Shown in pieces: positions 63,726-64,000 of a DNA stretch of 64,000 nucleotides. Numbering within the stretch: position 1 is the first letter of the stretch; each line of letters begins with the position of its first letter. Under the pieces are notes generated by a model, which worked only from the letters and a program-made list of their open reading frames with translations, searched no databases and was not told the DNA's origin. Where the stretch lies: positions 2,559,547 to 2,623,546 of the forward strand of contig NZ_CP051236.1 of NCBI RefSeq assembly GCF_017794765.1, read 5' to 3'. The position numbers and the translations under genes were made by a program. This DNA comes from Nitratireductor sp. GTDB taxonomy: Bacteria > Pseudomonadota > Alphaproteobacteria > Rhizobiales > Rhizobiaceae.

Positions 63726-64000
63726 TCAAAGCGGCGGAATATCGCCTTCTTCCCAGGCCGTGCGGATTTCCGCTGATCGCTTGGCAAAGCGACCGGTTTC
63801 GATGGCGTCGCGGATATCCTGCATGAGAGACTGGTAGTATGCGAGGTTGTTCCAGGTGAGCAACATGCCGGCAAGCGACTCTCCTGCTTTCACCAGATGA
63901 TGAAGATAGGCACGCGAATAATCCCGCGCAGCCGGGCAAGCGCTCTCTTCATCCAGCGGACGCGTATCCTCGGCATGGCGGGCATTCTTGAGGTTGATCT
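63726..64000 (-). CDS. tgt: Queuine tRNA-ribosyltransferase, C-terminal fragment (5' end outside window)
   Basis: The last 91 codons of a gene running in from the right edge. The visible sequence includes INLKNARHAED, CPAARDYSRAYLHHL and SLAGMLLTWNNLAYY, the C-terminal signature of tRNA-guanine transglycosylase, which inserts preQ1 at the wobble base of GUN anticodons. C in CPAARD and H in LHHL are candidate zinc ligands. It ends at TGA 63728-63726. Confidence 0.93.
   Translation of the reverse strand, partial: INLKNARHAEDTRPLDEESACPAARDYSRAYLHHLVKAGESLAGMLLTWNNLAYYQSLMQDIRDAIETGRFAKRSAEIRTAWEEGDIPPL

Overview
The window looks like the chromosome of an alphaproteobacterium of the order Hyphomicrobiales, most likely a Phyllobacteriaceae-type bacterium (Mesorhizobium / Nitratireductor / Chelativorans relatives). 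The evidence is high-GC codon use, a phosphatidylcholine synthase gene, an IalB family protein, the complete rhizobial-type glpSTPQUV glycerol ABC importer, and conserved blocks typical of that order (rlpA-dac-tmk-holB-metG-tatD-mbl and mfd-sdhE-recG). The assignment is inferred from gene content and order; no 16S gene is present.

Layout. Positions 1-955 hold a truncated hypothetical gene, a cold-shock gene and tRNA-Ser(UGA). A decayed fragment of a dihydrodipicolinate-synthase-like (DUF993) gene follows. At 1.5-7.2 kb a FadR-type regulator heads a catabolic operon: a tripartite tricarboxylate transporter (TctC, B, A), a short-chain dehydrogenase, a RraA-family aldolase-like protein and a cupin of the 2,4'-dihydroxyacetophenone dioxygenase family. 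At 7.5-15.6 kb lies a housekeeping string for cell wall, nucleotide and translation functions (rlpA, D,D-carboxypeptidase, tmk, holB, metG, tatD, metallo-beta-lactamase-fold hydrolase, YbaK). An aldose epimerase is at 15.8-16.7 kb.

The most unusual region is the five-gene minus-strand operon at about 16.8-21.9 kb. It encodes a gluzincin-like metallopeptidase (HEFSH), an HlyC-type toxin acyltransferase, a 77-residue peptide made largely of eleven consecutive G-x-x-aliphatic tetrads, and a type I secretion ABC exporter and HlyD adaptor. The exporter lacks any C39 peptidase or CLD domain, and the peptide has no lysine, arginine or cysteine. The set looks like an export and maturation system for a glycine-zipper, possibly acylated, microcin-like peptide. 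I do not recognise it as a characterised system.

Next come speD-speE (spermidine synthesis), a glutathione S-transferase, a BMP-family nucleoside-type ABC importer (24-29 kb), phosphatidylcholine synthase, a DUF1326/DUF2182 pair, a UbiH-like monooxygenase, an AEC carrier, hspQ, an IalB-like protein, an orphan YejA-like oligopeptide-binding protein, a DsbA-family protein, mfd, sdhE, recG, a DUF502 protein, glmS, glmU, ccdA and tRNA-Lys(UUU). The stretch 48.9-59.0 kb is a full glycerol regulon: glpR, glpD, glpS, glpT, glpP, glpQ, glpU, glpV and glpK, with candidate GlpR operators in front of glpR and glpD. The right end holds a DUF4864 protein and the Anbu cluster (Anbu peptidase, transglutaminase, alpha-E protein, circularly permuted ATP-grasp protein). 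The C-terminus of tRNA-guanine transglycosylase is cut by the window edge.

No insertion sequence, CRISPR array or prophage was seen. Gene starts were chosen by ribosome binding site, signal peptide position and family length; the less certain ones are flagged.
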